Shown: piece after piece, positions 62,397 through 64,000 of the stretch
How positions within the stretch are numbered: the first letter of the stretch is position 1
How the letters are laid out: each line of letters opens with the position of its first letter
Assembly: GCA_944326235.1 (NCBI GenBank)
Contig: CALVDH010000002.1
Coordinates: 81,693-145,692, forward strand
Length of the DNA stretch: 64,000 bases
Origin: an uncultured Bacteroidales bacterium
GTDB lineage: Bacteria; Bacteroidota; Bacteroidia; Bacteroidales; UBA932
Direction of reading: 5' to 3'
The notes under the pieces: model-generated
What the model was told of the DNA's origin: nothing
Database searches by the model: none
Seen by the model: the letters and a program-made list of their open reading frames with translations, nothing else
Position numbers and translations under genes: made by a program

Positions 62397-63893
62397 ATGG
62401 ACAGATATATCAAGATCAACTCAGCCGACAACGTGGCCGTAGCCGTACACCCCCTCTCCGCCGGAGAGACAGTAGCGGTGGACGGGCTGCGGCTCACACT
62501 GGCGGAGGATATACCGGCCGGGCACAAATTTGCCCTCATTGACCTGCACACAGGGGACAATGTGATCAAATACGGGTTCCCGATAGGACACCTGACCGCC
62601 GACGCCCCGGCCGGCACCCGCATCGACCACACTAAGCTCAGGACCAATCTGGAAGGACTTCTGGAATATACCTACACTCCCGGACTCACCGATATACCGC
62701 CCGCCAGGAATCAACTCACCTTCAAGGGGTACCGCCGGAGCAACGGGAGTGTGGGCATCCGCAACCAGATCTGGATCATCCCTACCGTAGGCTGTGTCAA
62801 CGGTACGGTGGAGCGCCTTGAGGAACTGTTCCGCAAGGAAATTGAGGGCCGTGAGGGCAGTGTGGACGCAGTGGTGGCCTTCCCCCACAACTACGGCTGC
62901 TCCCAGCTCGGAGACGACCATGAGAACACCCGCAGGATCCTCAGGGACATGGTACTTCACCCCAATGCCGGCGGAGTGCTCGTCGTCGGACTCGGCTGCG
63001 AGAACAACCAGATGAGTGCCTTCCGCGAGCTTGTCGGTCCGGTGGACTCCTCCCGCATCCGCTTCATGGAGACTCAGAAAGTAGAGGGTGACGAAATCGG
63101 GTACGGCATGGAGCTGCTCCGCGGCATCTTCGAGGCCTGCCGCCATGACGTCAGGGAGGAAGTACCTGTCTCTGAGCTGAAAGTAGGTCTCAAATGCGGT
63201 GGTTCAGACGGCCTTTCCGGCATCACCGCCAACCCGCTCCTGGGACTGTTCTCCGACTGGATTGTCTCACAGGGAGGTACTACAGTACTGACCGAAGTGC
63301 CCGAGATGTTCGGAGCCGAGACCCTGCTGATGAACAGGTGCTGCGACCGGGCCACATTCGACTCCCTGGTGGCCATGATCAACGACTTCAAGGAATATTT
63401 CATACGCAACGGACAGCCCGTGTACGAGAATCCCTCGCCGGGCAACAAGGCCGGAGGCATTTCCACCCTCGAGGAGAAATCCCTGGGATGTACCCAGAAG
63501 TCCGGCAGTTCCATCGTAAGGGGCATTCTTAAATACGGTGACAGGCTGAGTCTCAAGGGGCTCAATCTGCTGAGCGCTCCCGGCAACGACCTGGTGGCCG
63601 CCACTGCCCTGGCCTCTGCAGGGTGTCAGATAGTGCTGTTCACCACCGGCCGCGGTACTCCATTCGGGACTTACGTGCCTACGATGAAGGTGTCCACCAA
63701 CACCCCTCTGGCCGAGCGCAAGCCGCTGTGGATAGATTTCAACGCCGGCGTGCTCGTTGAAGGTACCTCCAGGGACGAGCTCCTGCAGAGGTTCATTCAC
63801 TACGTGCTGAAGGTTGCCTCGGGCGAGCCGGTGAACAATGAGATGTCGGATTTCCGCGAGATTGCCATCTTCAAATCCGGCGTCACCCTCTAA
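62397..63893 (+). CDS. uxaA: Altronate dehydratase
   Basis: Iron-dependent dehydratase of 498 residues that turns D-altronate into 2-keto-3-deoxygluconate. N-terminal SAF-like domain (about residues 1-90: IKINSADNVAVAVHPLSAGE, HKFALIDLHTGDNVIKYGFPIG), then the catalytic part with FKGYRRSNGSVGIRNQIWII, FPHNYGCSQLGDDHENTRRI, GLKCGGSDGLSGITANPL, and EKSLGCTQKSGSS near 364 with the conserved cysteine. It is full-length with single-gene architecture, not split. Its product joins the KduI/KduD branch. The gene ends 107 nt before the window edge. Confidence 0.95.
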   Translation: MDRYIKINSADNVAVAVHPLSAGETVAVDGLRLTLAEDIPAGHKFALIDLHTGDNVIKYGFPIGHLTADAPAGTRIDHTKLRTNLEGLLEYTYTPGLTDIPPARNQLTFKGYRRSNGSVGIRNQIWIIPTVGCVNGTVERLEELFRKEIEGREGSVDAVVAFPHNYGCSQLGDDHENTRRILRDMVLHPNAGGVLVVGLGCENNQMSAFRELVGPVDSSRIRFMETQKVEGDEIGYGMELLRGIFEACRHDVREEVPVSELKVGLKCGGSDGLSGITANPLLGLFSDWIVSQGGTTVLTEVPEMFGAETLLMNRCCDRATFDSLVAMINDFKEYFIRNGQPVYENPSPGNKAGGISTLEEKSLGCTQKSGSSIVRGILKYGDRLSLKGLNLLSAPGNDLVAATALASAGCQIVLFTTGRGTPFGTYVPTMKVSTNTPLAERKPLWIDFNAGVLVEGTSRDELLQRFIHYVLKVASGEPVNNEMSDFREIAIFKSGVTL

Positions 63894-64000
63894 AAGCGTA
63901 ATAAAAGGGCAAACTGCTGCGTTGTTTTCCTGTTTTCCGCAATGCGTCACCCACACATCAGTCATTTTTGCATGCTGCGTCAATGATGCTCAGCAGTTCA

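Overview
The window comes from a GC-rich member of the Bacteroidota, most likely a gut- or rumen-type Bacteroidales (inference). The evidence is SusC/SusD transport genes, lipoproteins with a Cys after Ser/Ala/Gly, many promoters of the Bacteroides type (TAnnTTTG, in several cases with TTG or TTTG about 19-21 nt upstream), and families typical of that phylum (DUF5723, DUF5123-type, DUF4861, 6-bladed beta-propeller lipoproteins, short Pgi, AddAB-like helicase-nuclease). I see no rRNA, tRNA, insertion sequence, prophage or CRISPR array. The first gene is cut by the left edge.

Layout. 1-8.2 kb holds housekeeping genes: tamB end, mtaB-folB-rsmI-like on the minus strand, an MBL hydrolase and a MaoC hydratase. 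8.3-20.1 kb is one long minus-strand cluster, gpsA-pgi-addB-addA-metal-binding protein-surface lipoprotein-DUF5723. 20.2-23.0 kb has an alpha/beta hydrolase, a DUF554 membrane protein and an EamA transporter with a His-rich loop. 23.0-30.3 kb has a repeat-bearing intergenic region, a membrane-anchored HTH protein, an outer-membrane receptor, two beta-propeller lipoproteins and a TrpB-like enzyme. 30.4-35.8 kb has an unrecognised protein, a zinc-ribbon membrane protein, a hydrolase, a palindrome array, a DUF1648 protein, a zinc alcohol dehydrogenase and xpt.

36.0-63.9 kb is a pectin/galacturonate utilisation locus. GH28, a fused SGNH-esterase/pectinesterase, GH105 and a PL1 lyase degrade pectin. 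SusC, SusD and a large beta-helix lipoprotein bind and import the products. KduI and KduD process the unsaturated uronate branch, while UxaC, UxaB and UxaA process galacturonate. Both branches end at 2-keto-3-deoxygluconate. A DUF4861 lipoprotein and a GH43 enzyme accompany them. A two-receiver ATP-grasp (pyruvate/PEP-binding) protein sits between the two parts. KdgK, KdgA and a uronate permease are not in the window.

The most notable non-genic signals are: (1) an unannotated tryptophan leader peptide with three consecutive Trp codons, plus antiterminator and terminator, ahead of the TrpB-like gene; (2) a dispersed repeat family of 15-bp odd palindromes spaced exactly 39 bp apart, forming a 117-bp tandem array at 33.1-33.4 kb and a single pair at 54.6 kb; (3) four copies of a TTGCC-N5-GGCA dyad in a divergent promoter region at 31.5 kb; (4) a shared TTTCGTGCA motif at the GH28 and uxaB promoters, a candidate operator of the galacturonate regulon; (5) three genes whose TAnnTTTG box lies exactly 6 nt before the ATG, suggesting leaderless mRNAs.
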